A DNA stretch of 13,189 nt, from contig JBNJDW010000033.1 of NCBI GenBank assembly GCA_051745265.1, positions 1-13,189 on the forward strand, written 5' to 3'. Under the pieces are notes generated by a model. The model did no database searches and was not told the origin of the DNA. It saw only the letters and a program-made list of their open reading frames with translations. This document shows positions 1-6,562 of the stretch, piece after piece. The stretch is from JBNJDW01 sp051745265 (lineage in GTDB: Bacteria > Pseudomonadota > Alphaproteobacteria > Micavibrionales > CSBR16-224). The position numbers and the translations under genes are program-made. Position 1 is the stretch's first letter. Every line of letters begins with the position of its first letter.

Positions 1-13
1 CGTCTCTATATGA

Positions 14-2254
14 TTATATCGTTGAAAAGCTGTTGGCGCGTGGGAAACCATTTGGCGGCAGTTTACCGCTTTGGGCGCGTTTCCCCAGCCATGGGGTAAA
101 GTTCTGCTCGACACGGGTGCCGGCACCGGTGGTCCAGCTCAGCCCCTCTTCGCCCTTAAAGGTTTTGACATCAGATAAGCCGCCATCTTTAAAGCGCTGT
201 AATATAACGCCTTTCCCGCGTGTCATTTCCGGCATTTCATCAATTGGGAAGACCAGCAGTTTACGGTTTTCACCGATAACGGCAACGTGATCATCGCTTT
301 CGCCCACCGGCACGCAGACCGAGGCCTCGGACGGTGTTTTGACATTCAAAATTTGTTTACCGTTTCGGGTCTGGGCTTCGATATCGGTCTGCTTGACGAT
401 AAAGCCGTGACCGCTGTCGGCAGCAACCAGCAATTTGCCTTCAGGTTTATACTTAAACAGGGTGACAAGATCGGCATCATTGGGCAGATCAACCATCAAT
501 CGTACCGGTTCTCCATAACCGCGCCCGGCGGGCAGTTCATGGGCCGCCAGCGTATAAAACCGGCCATTGGTCGCAAACAGAATAATCTTATCCGTCGTTT
601 CGGTATGGAAGATAAACTTGCCGCGGTCGCCATCTTTGTATTTAAGATCTTTGACCTTATCGGCCTCAAGATGCCCCTTCAAAGCCCGGATCCAGCCTTT
701 TTCAGAGCAAACCACTGTAATCGGTTCTTTTTCAATCAGCGCCTCATTCGGCACTTCGACATCATCAGGCACGCGGCCTAAAACCGTCCGGCGTTTGCCA
801 AGTTCGGTATCCTTGGAAAACTGTTCGCCAATCGAATGCACCTGACGTTTAATAATCGTCATTTGCCGATCATGAGAGCCGAGCAGCGTTTCAAGCTCGC
901 CCTTCTCGCCCAGCAATTCTTTATGTTCTTTACGGATTTCAAGTTCTTCGAGCTTCCGTAACGCGCGCAGGCGCATATTCAGGATCGCATCAGCCTGCGG
1001 CTCGTTCAGATCAAAGGCCTTCATCAATTCCTGTCTGGGTTCATCCTCTTCACGGATAATACGGATGACTTCGTCCAGATTAAGATAAGCGGCAAGATAG
1101 CCCACCAGGACTTCCAGACGATCGGCAATCTTGCCCAAGCGGTAGTTCGAGCGACGGATCAGGACATCACGGCGGTGGTCAATAAAGGCCTCAAGCACGT
1201 CTTTCAAGGTCATAACCCGCGGGGTTACGCCGCCATCCAGCACATTCATGTTCAGGCTGATACGGTTTTCAAGCTCGGTGTTTTTGAACAGCCATTCCAT
1301 CAGGATCCGTTCATCAACATTGCGGTTTTTCGGGGTCAGAACAATGCGGATATCTTCGGTCGATTCATCATTCACATCATCCAGCAAGGGAATTTTACGG
1401 GTCTGGATCAAATCGGCGATCCGTTCAATCAAACGTGATTTTTGAACCTGATAGGGAATCTCGGTAATGACAATCTGGTAGAGGCCCTGTTTCAGCTCTT
1501 CGCGCTCCCATTTGGCGCGGACGCGAAAACCACCGCGGCCTGTTGCATAGGCCTGTTCAATACTGGCCGGGTCCTCGACCAGCGTGCCGCCGGTCGGGAA
1601 ATCCGGGCCCTTGATGAACTGCATCATGTCGCGTTCTTCAGCGGCAGGGTTATCAATCAGATGCATGATGGCAGCACATAGCTCGGCGACATTATGCGGC
1701 GGGATGGAACAAGCCATACCAACGGCAATCCCTGAGGCGCCATTGGCCAGAATATTCGGGAAATTGGCCGGCAGAACCAGTGGTTCCTTGCTTTCACCGT
1801 CATAGGTTTCGCGAAAATCGACGGTATCTTCATCAATCTGTTCCAGCAGCAATTCGGCAACCGTGGTCATTTTGGCTTCGGTATACCGCATGGCAGCGGC
1901 GTTATCACCGTCAATGTTACCAAAATTGCCCTGCCCGTTGACCAGCGGATAGCGCACGGCAAAATCCTGTGCCAGACGGACCAACGCATCATAAACCGAC
2001 TGATCGCCATGCGGATGAAATTTACCAATGACATCACCGACAACACGGGCGCATTTCTTGGGCGACAGTTCAGCGCGCAGGTTCAGCTGTGACATGGCAT
2101 ACAGCAACCGGCGGTGCACAGGTTTCAACCCGTCCCGAACATCCGGCAATGAACGCGACATGATGGTTGATAACGCATAGGAGAGATATTTCTCCCCCAA
2201 TACATCGGCAAGGTCGCGGTCAATAATGTCAAAAGCTGGTGTTTCTTCGGTCAT
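14..2254 (-). CDS. parC: DNA topoisomerase IV subunit A (ParC)
   Basis: This is the DNA-cutting subunit of topoisomerase IV, which works with ParE in the cytoplasm to decatenate daughter chromosomes using ATP. The 746-residue protein is complete, ending in TAA at 16-14. The N-terminal breakage-reunion domain contains the active-site Arg123-Tyr124 in the motif AAAMRYTEAK, and the HPHGD segment at residues 80-84. The C-terminal half is the beta-pinwheel DNA-wrapping domain and ends in a GKRAQSGKLPPNGFPR segment, which I recall as typical of alphaproteobacterial ParC and which argues against GyrA. The protein shows no frameshift. Position 85, equivalent to the quinolone-binding Ser80 of E. coli, is Gln, and position 89 is Asp. 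It follows recO on the same strand with a 99-base gap that holds a candidate promoter. No strong Shine-Dalgarno sequence precedes the ATG. Confidence 0.97.
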   Translation of the reverse strand: MTEETPAFDIIDRDLADVLGEKYLSYALSTIMSRSLPDVRDGLKPVHRRLLYAMSQLNLRAELSPKKCARVVGDVIGKFHPHGDQSVYDALVRLAQDFAVRYPLVNGQGNFGNIDGDNAAAMRYTEAKMTTVAELLLEQIDEDTVDFRETYDGESKEPLVLPANFPNILANGASGIAVGMACSIPPHNVAELCAAIMHLIDNPAAEERDMMQFIKGPDFPTGGTLVEDPASIEQAYATGRGGFRVRAKWEREELKQGLYQIVITEIPYQVQKSRLIERIADLIQTRKIPLLDDVNDESTEDIRIVLTPKNRNVDERILMEWLFKNTELENRISLNMNVLDGGVTPRVMTLKDVLEAFIDHRRDVLIRRSNYRLGKIADRLEVLVGYLAAYLNLDEVIRIIREEDEPRQELMKAFDLNEPQADAILNMRLRALRKLEELEIRKEHKELLGEKGELETLLGSHDRQMTIIKRQVHSIGEQFSKDTELGKRRTVLGRVPDDVEVPNEALIEKEPITVVCSEKGWIRALKGHLEADKVKDLKYKDGDRGKFIFHTETTDKIILFATNGRFYTLAAHELPAGRGYGEPVRLMVDLPNDADLVTLFKYKPEGKLLVAADSGHGFIVKQTDIEAQTRNGKQILNVKTPSEASVCVPVGESDDHVAVIGENRKLLVFPIDEMPEMTRGKGVILQRFKDGGLSDVKTFKGEEGLSWTTGAGTRVEQNFTPWLGKRAQSGKLPPNGFPRANSFSTI

Positions 2255-2287
2255 TTTTATGTCTTGTTCCCGATTGCTCTGTCCGCT

Positions 2288-2316
2288 GTTATAGCAAGAC
2301 TGTTAGACTGTTTCCA
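2288..2316 (-). promoter_or_regulatory. Candidate sigma-70 promoter of parC
   Basis: Read on the minus strand, TGGAAA (2316-2311), a 17-base spacer and TATAAC (2293-2288) resemble a -35/-10 pair. The -10 box is preceded by TGC, an extended -10 motif. The predicted start near 2281 leaves a leader of about 27 bases before the parC ATG. The -35 matches consensus at only 4 of 6 positions, so this is a moderate prediction. parC may also be read through from recO, because no terminator is visible between the two genes. Confidence 0.4.
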
Positions 2317-2353
2317 GCGAAAACTCTTCCTTTGAGCCAGAAAGCTCCGGACA

Positions 2354-3073
2354 TCAGTCCAGGAAGGATTGATAAAGCCGGTGGCGGATTTCCGGCAGGC
2401 TTAGATTTGAGGTCATGCCAAACACCCGATGCTGTAGAAAATAGCCCGTCAGCATCAAGCCGTCCGCCAGTGCCTTATCATCAAATTCACCGGAACCAAT
2501 CAGGAATCCCGGTAACGGCAGCAATCGTTCCTTATAGATCTGCCCCTCGGCCCGGCAAACGGCGCGGGCGGTTTTGGGACTGACATAGATTAAATCCTCC
2601 GTCGTGCCGGAGGCCGCACATTGGCTGAGATCAACGCCAAAGCCCAGACTGCGCAGCAGCCCCAGCTCCCAATAAATATAAGCCGGCGCCCATATTTCAG
2701 TCGGCAGCGAATCCAGAAAGGCCAGCGAGGCTTCGTAGACGCCCGGACAGGGCTCCCGCTCGGGCAATGTTAAATGCGCCAGCGCGCAGAGCGATTGCAG
2801 CGCCATCAGTTTTTTCGGATCATCCATGGCATGAACCGCATAGGATTTTTCAGCCTGAAGTTTATATGTGCCCAGATTATCAGACAATCTGGCCATCCAT
2901 TCGGCATCAACCACCGTGCCCAGTTCAAAATCACCGCGCTTTTTGGTCGACTGCACGCCATGGGCAAAACCGGCATGGCGGCCATTCTGTTCGGTCAGTA
3001 ACGACACCACCCCGCCATGTTCACCATGCGGTTTGACGGCTACGATTATGCCTGTATCACGCCATTCATCCAT
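2354..3073 (-). CDS. recO: DNA repair protein RecO
   Basis: RecO is the recombination mediator that, with RecR, loads RecA onto SSB-coated single-stranded DNA in the RecF gap-repair pathway. The 239-residue protein opens with MDEWRDTGIIVAVKPHGEHG, the usual start of the N-terminal OB-fold domain. The helical middle part includes LGLLRSLGFGVDL, followed by CAASGTTEDLIYVSPKTARAV, a recognisable C-terminal RecO motif. Only one cysteine remains at the site where some RecO proteins bind zinc, so a zinc finger is unlikely. Length is normal for the family. The start is fixed by homology, yet the nearest strong Shine-Dalgarno (GGAGG, 3096-3092) is 18 bases upstream and lies in a hairpin. The gene is divergent from the Pmp3-like gene and is followed by parC, a known alphaproteobacterial pairing. 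Confidence 0.95.
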   Translation of the reverse strand: MDEWRDTGIIVAVKPHGEHGGVVSLLTEQNGRHAGFAHGVQSTKKRGDFELGTVVDAEWMARLSDNLGTYKLQAEKSYAVHAMDDPKKLMALQSLCALAHLTLPEREPCPGVYEASLAFLDSLPTEIWAPAYIYWELGLLRSLGFGVDLSQCAASGTTEDLIYVSPKTARAVCRAEGQIYKERLLPLPGFLIGSGEFDDKALADGLMLTGYFLQHRVFGMTSNLSLPEIRHRLYQSFLD

Positions 3074-3074
3074 G

Positions 3075-3099
3075 GCCGGAGTATAGCCTATCCTCCGGC
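3075..3099 (-). promoter_or_regulatory. Inverted repeat abutting the recO start codon
   Basis: GCCGGAG (3075-3081) and CTCCGGC (3093-3099) are perfect 7-base complements. Inside them ATA and TAT pair around a GCC/GGC loop, with one mismatch between the two helices. In recO mRNA the 5' arm contains GGAGG, the only good ribosome binding site, and the 3' arm ends one base before the AUG. No T-run follows on either strand, so it is not a terminator. On the minus strand TATACT (3085-3080) lies six bases before the ATG and could be a -10 box giving a leaderless mRNA. A further -10-like TATAAA is at 3117-3112. Confidence 0.5.
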
Positions 3100-3148
3100 T
3101 TGATTACAGCCTTTATAGCCTGCCTGCCTTAAAAACCGTCACATCGGC

Positions 3149-3173
3149 GGAACCTTCTGCCCCGCAGACCGTA
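3149..3173 (+). promoter_or_regulatory. Candidate EcfG-type (general stress) promoter
   Basis: GGAAC at 3149-3153 is followed after exactly 16 bases by CGTA at 3170-3173. The known EcfG/SigT promoter of alphaproteobacteria is GGAAC-N16/17-CGTT, so eight of nine defined bases match. The predicted start near 3180 lies about 33 bases before the ATG of a Pmp3-type gene, with its ribosome binding site between. No equally good sigma-70 promoter is visible here. Confidence 0.5.
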
Positions 3174-3212
3174 GGTAAAAGTAATAGATAAAAAAAACCG
3201 GAGGATAAAACA

Positions 3213-3434
3213 ATGGCGACAACACACACAAAACCAACACGTAGCACAGGTTCTTCAACGCCTGATTCTGTTGGCTCTGATATTATAAAAATCATTCTGG
3301 CCGTTATTCTGCCGCCTTTGGGCGTTTTAATGGAGGTCGGCCTGACCAAACATTTCTGGATTAATATCGTCCTGACCCTGCTTGGTTTCTTACCGGGCAT
3401 CATTCACGCCGTGTATATTATTGCGCGACGGTAA
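3213..3434 (+). CDS. Pmp3/YqaE (UPF0057) family small membrane protein
   Basis: This 73-residue protein belongs to the Pmp3/YqaE proteolipid family, small inner-membrane proteins with two hydrophobic helices linked to salt, cold and membrane-potential stress in yeast, plants and bacteria. The family core runs from residue 23 to 73: DIIKIILAVILPPLGVLMEV, then a KHFWIN turn, then LTLLGFLPGIIHAVYIIARR. Family members are usually about 50-60 residues. Here the first 22 residues form an extra Ser/Thr-rich hydrophilic tail. The start is well supported by GGAGG eight bases upstream. The gene stands alone: it is divergent from recO, has a candidate stress promoter in front and a terminator directly behind. 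The molecular function of the family is not settled. Confidence 0.9.
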   Translation: MATTHTKPTRSTGSSTPDSVGSDIIKIILAVILPPLGVLMEVGLTKHFWINIVLTLLGFLPGIIHAVYIIARR

Positions 3435-3454
3435 TAAACGGAACGATATTCAAG

Positions 3455-3494
3455 AATGCCGCTGCGTCAGAAAACCTGCACAGCGGCATTTTTT
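3455..3494 (+). terminator. Rho-independent terminator of the Pmp3-like gene
   Basis: AATGCCGCTG (3455-3464) and CAGCGGCATT (3481-3490) form a perfect 10-base stem with a 16-base loop, followed by a T-run (3489-3494). It lies about 20 bases after the stop codon and separates the gene from the rpsD promoter at 3508. Confidence 0.88.
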
Positions 3495-3507
3495 ATGGGC
3501 TTTTGGC

Positions 3508-3535
3508 TTGACAAGACGGGCATTTCCGTTATATT
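3508..3535 (+). promoter_or_regulatory. Sigma-70 promoter of rpsD
   Basis: TTGACA (3508-3513) is a perfect -35 box. After a 16-base spacer, TATATT (3530-3535) matches the -10 box at five of six positions. The predicted start near 3542 gives an unusually long leader of about 105 bases before rpsD. Near-consensus boxes fit a highly expressed ribosomal protein gene. Confidence 0.8.
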
Positions 3536-3541
3536 TGCGAA

Positions 3542-3647
3542 CATTCCCAAGAACGTGGGTTGAGTGGTGTTACAGACGTCACCTCGCTTTGCCCCGCCAT
3601 ATATGGACTAATTGGGACAATTTTAAACTCAAAAAGGATATTTTGTA
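3542..3647 (+). promoter_or_regulatory. Structured 5' leader of rpsD (candidate)
   Basis: The leader between the predicted start and the ATG contains several complementary segments: TTGAGT (3560-3565) with ACTCAA (3627-3632), GGTG (3566-3569) with CACC (3580-3583), CCATATATGG (3597-3606), and ATTG-GGA-CAAT (3611-3621). The outer pair would close a branched structure right beside the ribosome binding site AAGGA (3634-3638). S4 represses its own synthesis through mRNA structure in E. coli. Whether this leader does the same is inference only, and the helices are short. Confidence 0.3.
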
Positions 3648-4265
3648 ATGAGTGGAAAACGTCAACAAGCCAAACGTAAAATTGAACGCCGCCTTGGTGT
3701 CAACCTTTGGGGTGATCCAAAAAGCCCGTATAACAAACGCCAAAGCCGCCCCGGTCAACACGGTCAGGCCCGCAAAAAACCTACAGATTTCGGTACCCAG
3801 TTAATGGCCAAGCAAAAGCTTAAAGGCTATTACGGTAATATCGGTGAAAAACGCTTCCACAGATATTACGAAACCGCATCCCGCCGTAAAGGGGATACCG
3901 GTGAAAACATGATCGAACTGCTTGAACGCCGTCTGGATGCCATTGTTTACCGCATGAAACTGGCCCCGACCGTATTCGCAGCCCGTCAGCTGGTCAACCA
4001 CCAACATGTTCTGGTTAACGGCAAACGCGTTGATATCCCGTCATACGAAGTTAAGGATGGCGATGAAATCGAACTGCGTGAAAAAGCAAAACAGCTGCCA
4101 ATGGTCATCCAGGCTGTTGATGCCGTTCACCGCGATGTTCCTGATTACATGGAAGTCGATGAAAAAGCCCGCAAAGGCAAATTCATCCGCGCGCCAAAAC
4201 TGGAAGACGTCCCATACGCCGCCCAGATGGAACCGAACCTCGTGATCGAATTCTATTCTCGTTAA
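3648..4265 (+). CDS. rpsD: 30S ribosomal protein S4
   Basis: S4 is a primary 16S rRNA-binding protein that starts assembly of the 30S body, and in some bacteria it is also a translational repressor. The 205-residue protein has the standard N-terminal region (RRLGVNLWGDPKSPYNKRQ, then PGQHGQARKK), with no zinc-binding cysteines. The S4 RNA-binding domain is at about residues 94-155 (LERRLDAIVYRMKLAPTVFA, VNHQHVLVNGKRVDIPSYEV). Length and ends are normal. The ribosome binding site AAGGA sits nine bases before the ATG. The gene is monocistronic, with its own strong promoter, long leader and strong terminator. It is not in an alpha operon with rpsM, rpsK and rpoA, as is usual in alphaproteobacteria. 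Confidence 0.98.
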   Translation: MSGKRQQAKRKIERRLGVNLWGDPKSPYNKRQSRPGQHGQARKKPTDFGTQLMAKQKLKGYYGNIGEKRFHRYYETASRRKGDTGENMIELLERRLDAIVYRMKLAPTVFAARQLVNHQHVLVNGKRVDIPSYEVKDGDEIELREKAKQLPMVIQAVDAVHRDVPDYMEVDEKARKGKFIRAPKLEDVPYAAQMEPNLVIEFYSR

Positions 4266-4291
4266 TCCGGGATTTTAAATACGATTTCAAG

Positions 4292-4321
4292 AAAAGGCTG
4301 CACTCTGTGCGGCCTTTTTTT
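4292..4321 (+). terminator. Rho-independent terminator of rpsD
   Basis: A 12-base-pair stem (4292-4303 with 4307-4318, one G-T wobble at 4299/4311) has a TCT loop and runs into seven T residues at 4315-4321. It begins 26 bases after the rpsD stop codon and isolates rpsD from the downstream membrane-protein gene. Confidence 0.92.
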
Positions 4322-4408
4322 ATCAGCATAAACAAGCATTCCCTTTAAACTTTCTAAAGCTTTTGATGTCATGCTGTTATTCTAAGGTTGTATACGAATG
4401 AGATCGAA

Positions 4409-5224
4409 ATGATATCCTGTTTAAAAAGAGCGAACTGGCCCCAGTTGCAGCCTGGGAAGCTGTTTATTCTCCTTATCATTACCTTTGTGGTTACGGCTGC
4501 TTTTAGCTCGTTTTTTGATTATTTGGCTTTCAATTTTAATACCTTTTTCTTTATCTTTTGGATGCTTTCTATCTTAATCGGATATTTGGTCATGGTCGGG
4601 CTTTGCGCCATACGTGCCAATACAATCGGTCATCATCCATTGTTCTTTGTCATTTTAGGATTAATGCCTGTTGCCTATATGGTTCTTAATATGTCAGGCG
4701 TTAAACCCAGCACAATCGGCCCACTACTTTATTCCATCTTTATTATGATTTTTTATTTCTGGTGTTTTCTAATGGACCCCAAAAAATCAAAACCGCCGCC
4801 AAAATTAAAGGCAAACTGGCCAAAAATCAGCTGGCTTCAGTTCACAGGTTATTTTTTCCTGAATATATTTTCCGTGTTCAGTTTCTTGCTGTTCTATAAA
4901 ATTATAGCAGCCTCACTGCCAGAGAATATATTTTGGTTTCTGGTAAGCTTCTCTATCATGATTGGCTATTTCCTGATGCTGGCACTCTGCGCGCTGCGGG
5001 CAAATTCCATTCGCCACAGCCCTTATAATATTGTTTTTCTGGGTCTTGTCATTGCAGCAATAATTATCCTCTACCCCGCTCCTGACCCTGAAATTCTTAA
5101 AGCCACGGGTAGCATATTCGGTTTTGGAATGACTTTATATATCCTATTTCTTATGCTGCCGATCGCTGTGAAAAAGATAAACGATGCCCCGGATGAAACT
5201 AAAGAAGTACCTTCATTGGCTTAA
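4409..5224 (+). CDS. Uncharacterised eight-helix membrane protein with internal duplication
   Basis: I do not recognise this 271-residue inner-membrane protein. About eight hydrophobic helices are visible, near residues 17-37, 44-66, 77-94, 105-122, 145-165, 174-197, 206-222 and 234-254. It is built from two tandem halves of about 127 residues. Each half starts with ANWP (residues 8 and 135) and carries a conserved block GY-hydrophobic-LCA-[IL]-RAN-[ST]-I-x-H (from residues 58 and 186). A charged proline-rich linker (DPKKSKPPP) joins them. The four-helix unit with a conserved basic motif after helix 2 recalls DUF805 proteins, but this is only a guess. The ATG at 4409 was preferred to the in-frame TTG at 4388, which has no properly spaced ribosome site. 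Support at 4409 is also weak (GAG, six bases upstream). The first half of the gene is very AT-rich. It is convergent with purB, 20 bases apart. Confidence 0.8.
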   Translation: MISCLKRANWPQLQPGKLFILLIITFVVTAAFSSFFDYLAFNFNTFFFIFWMLSILIGYLVMVGLCAIRANTIGHHPLFFVILGLMPVAYMVLNMSGVKPSTIGPLLYSIFIMIFYFWCFLMDPKKSKPPPKLKANWPKISWLQFTGYFFLNIFSVFSFLLFYKIIAASLPENIFWFLVSFSIMIGYFLMLALCALRANSIRHSPYNIVFLGLVIAAIIILYPAPDPEILKATGSIFGFGMTLYILFLMLPIAVKKINDAPDETKEVPSLA

Positions 5225-5244
5225 GCATATCACAACGAACTGCG

Positions 5245-6546
5245 TCAGCCCGCCACTGCCCGATCAACGGTCTGGCTGACATTGCGCAAGACATGTTCCT
5301 GATTGAAAATCTGTTTCAGTTCATCCGGATCAATATAGCCCATGACTTCTTCATCGGCGCGGAGCATATCGATAAAGGCGCCCTCGCCATCCCAGACTTT
5401 CATGGCATTGCGTTGGACCATGCGGTAGGCATCTTCGCGGGCAACACCGACCTGGGTCAGTTTCAGCAATACCGATTGGGAGAAGACCAGCCCCTGCAGA
5501 ATATCCAGATTCTCCTGCATCCGCTCAGGATAGACCAGCAGGTTCTTAATAATCCCCGTCATGCGAACCAGCGCAAAATCGAGGGTAATGGTCGCCTGCG
5601 GGGCAATAAACCGTTCAACCGAGCTATGTGACATATCGCGTTCATGCCACAGGGTCATATTCTCAAGCGCCGGCAGGATCGAGGATCTTATCACCCGCGC
5701 CAGACCGGTCAGATTTTCGCTGAGGATCGGATTGCGTTTATGCGGCATGGCGCTGGAGCCTTTTTGTCCGGCATGGAAAAACTCCGCCGCCTCGCGTACT
5801 TCGGTGCGTTGCAGATGACGAATTTCAGTGGCCAGATTTTCAATCGAGCTCGCAATCACCGCCAGCGTCGCAAAATACATGGCATGGCGATCGCGGGCGA
5901 TAATCTGGGTTGACACAGGTTCGACCGTCAAACCCAGCTTATCAGCGACATAGGCCTCGACCCTTGGATCAACGGTGGCAAAGGTACCGACCGCGCCTGA
6001 AATGGCGCAGGTTGCGATGTCATCACGGGCTTGCTCCAGCCGTTTGCGGTGGCGTTTAAAAACAGCATAATGCCCGGCCATTTTCAGGCCAAAGCTGGTT
6101 GGCTCGGCATGGATCCCATGGCTGCGGCCAATACAGGGGGTCATTTTATAGGCCTCAGCCTTTTCTTTCAGTGCCGCCATCAAACCGTCAATGCCCTTTA
6201 ACATGATATCCGCCGCATCGCGCAGCATAATGCTCAGCGAGGTATCAAGCGCATCAGATGATGTCATGCCCTGATGCAGATAGCGGCCATTGGGGCCGAT
6301 ATGCTCCGCAACCGAGGTCAGGAAGGCAATGGTATCATGACGGACTTCGGCATCAATTTCTTCGATCCTTTGAATATCAAATCCGGCTTTCTCGCTTATA
6401 TCGCGGGCAGCATCCTTGGGGATGATACCGATTTCGGCCATAGCCTCGGCCGCAGCAACTTCGACATTGACCATGGTCTGGAAACGGTTTTCATCCTCCC
6501 ATATTTTACCCATTTCTTCGCGTGTATATCTTGGATGATGTGTCAT
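5245..6546 (-). CDS. purB: Adenylosuccinate lyase
   Basis: PurB catalyses two fumarate-releasing steps of purine synthesis: SAICAR to AICAR and adenylosuccinate to AMP. The 433-residue protein belongs to the fumarase/aspartase superfamily and works as a homotetramer. Visible motifs are TSSD at residues 95-98, GRSHGIHAEPT at 140-150 with the likely general-acid His143, and the flexible-loop signature GSSAMPHKRNP at 263-273 holding the catalytic serine. The frame stays open to an ATG at 6615, but that would overlap the upstream gene by 53 bases and add a lysine-rich tail. The ATG at 6546 gives the normal MTHHPRYTREEM start and a 16-base gap. The ribosome site is weak (AAAGAGA, about 11 bases away). 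The gene is probably cotranscribed with the YihY-type gene, and no terminator is visible after it. Confidence 0.97.
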   Translation of the reverse strand: MTHHPRYTREEMGKIWEDENRFQTMVNVEVAAAEAMAEIGIIPKDAARDISEKAGFDIQRIEEIDAEVRHDTIAFLTSVAEHIGPNGRYLHQGMTSSDALDTSLSIMLRDAADIMLKGIDGLMAALKEKAEAYKMTPCIGRSHGIHAEPTSFGLKMAGHYAVFKRHRKRLEQARDDIATCAISGAVGTFATVDPRVEAYVADKLGLTVEPVSTQIIARDRHAMYFATLAVIASSIENLATEIRHLQRTEVREAAEFFHAGQKGSSAMPHKRNPILSENLTGLARVIRSSILPALENMTLWHERDMSHSSVERFIAPQATITLDFALVRMTGIIKNLLVYPERMQENLDILQGLVFSQSVLLKLTQVGVAREDAYRMVQRNAMKVWDGEGAFIDMLRADEEVMGYIDPDELKQIFNQEHVLRNVSQTVDRAVAG

Positions 6547-6562
6547 TTTACGATCGATCTCT

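Noticed and set aside
287..781. Open frame of 164 codons on the plus strand inside parC
   Set aside because: It is antisense to a conserved region of ParC, has no ribosome binding site or recognisable motifs, and reads as a codon-bias shadow.
2341..2354. Short GGAC-TGAT-GTCC style inverted repeat at the recO end as a terminator
   Set aside because: Four base pairs, partly within the coding end, and no T-run follows on the minus strand.
3113..3403. Minus-strand frame of 96 codons opposite the Pmp3-like gene
   Set aside because: It overlaps the whole coding region and the promoter of a clear family member and shows no protein features of its own.
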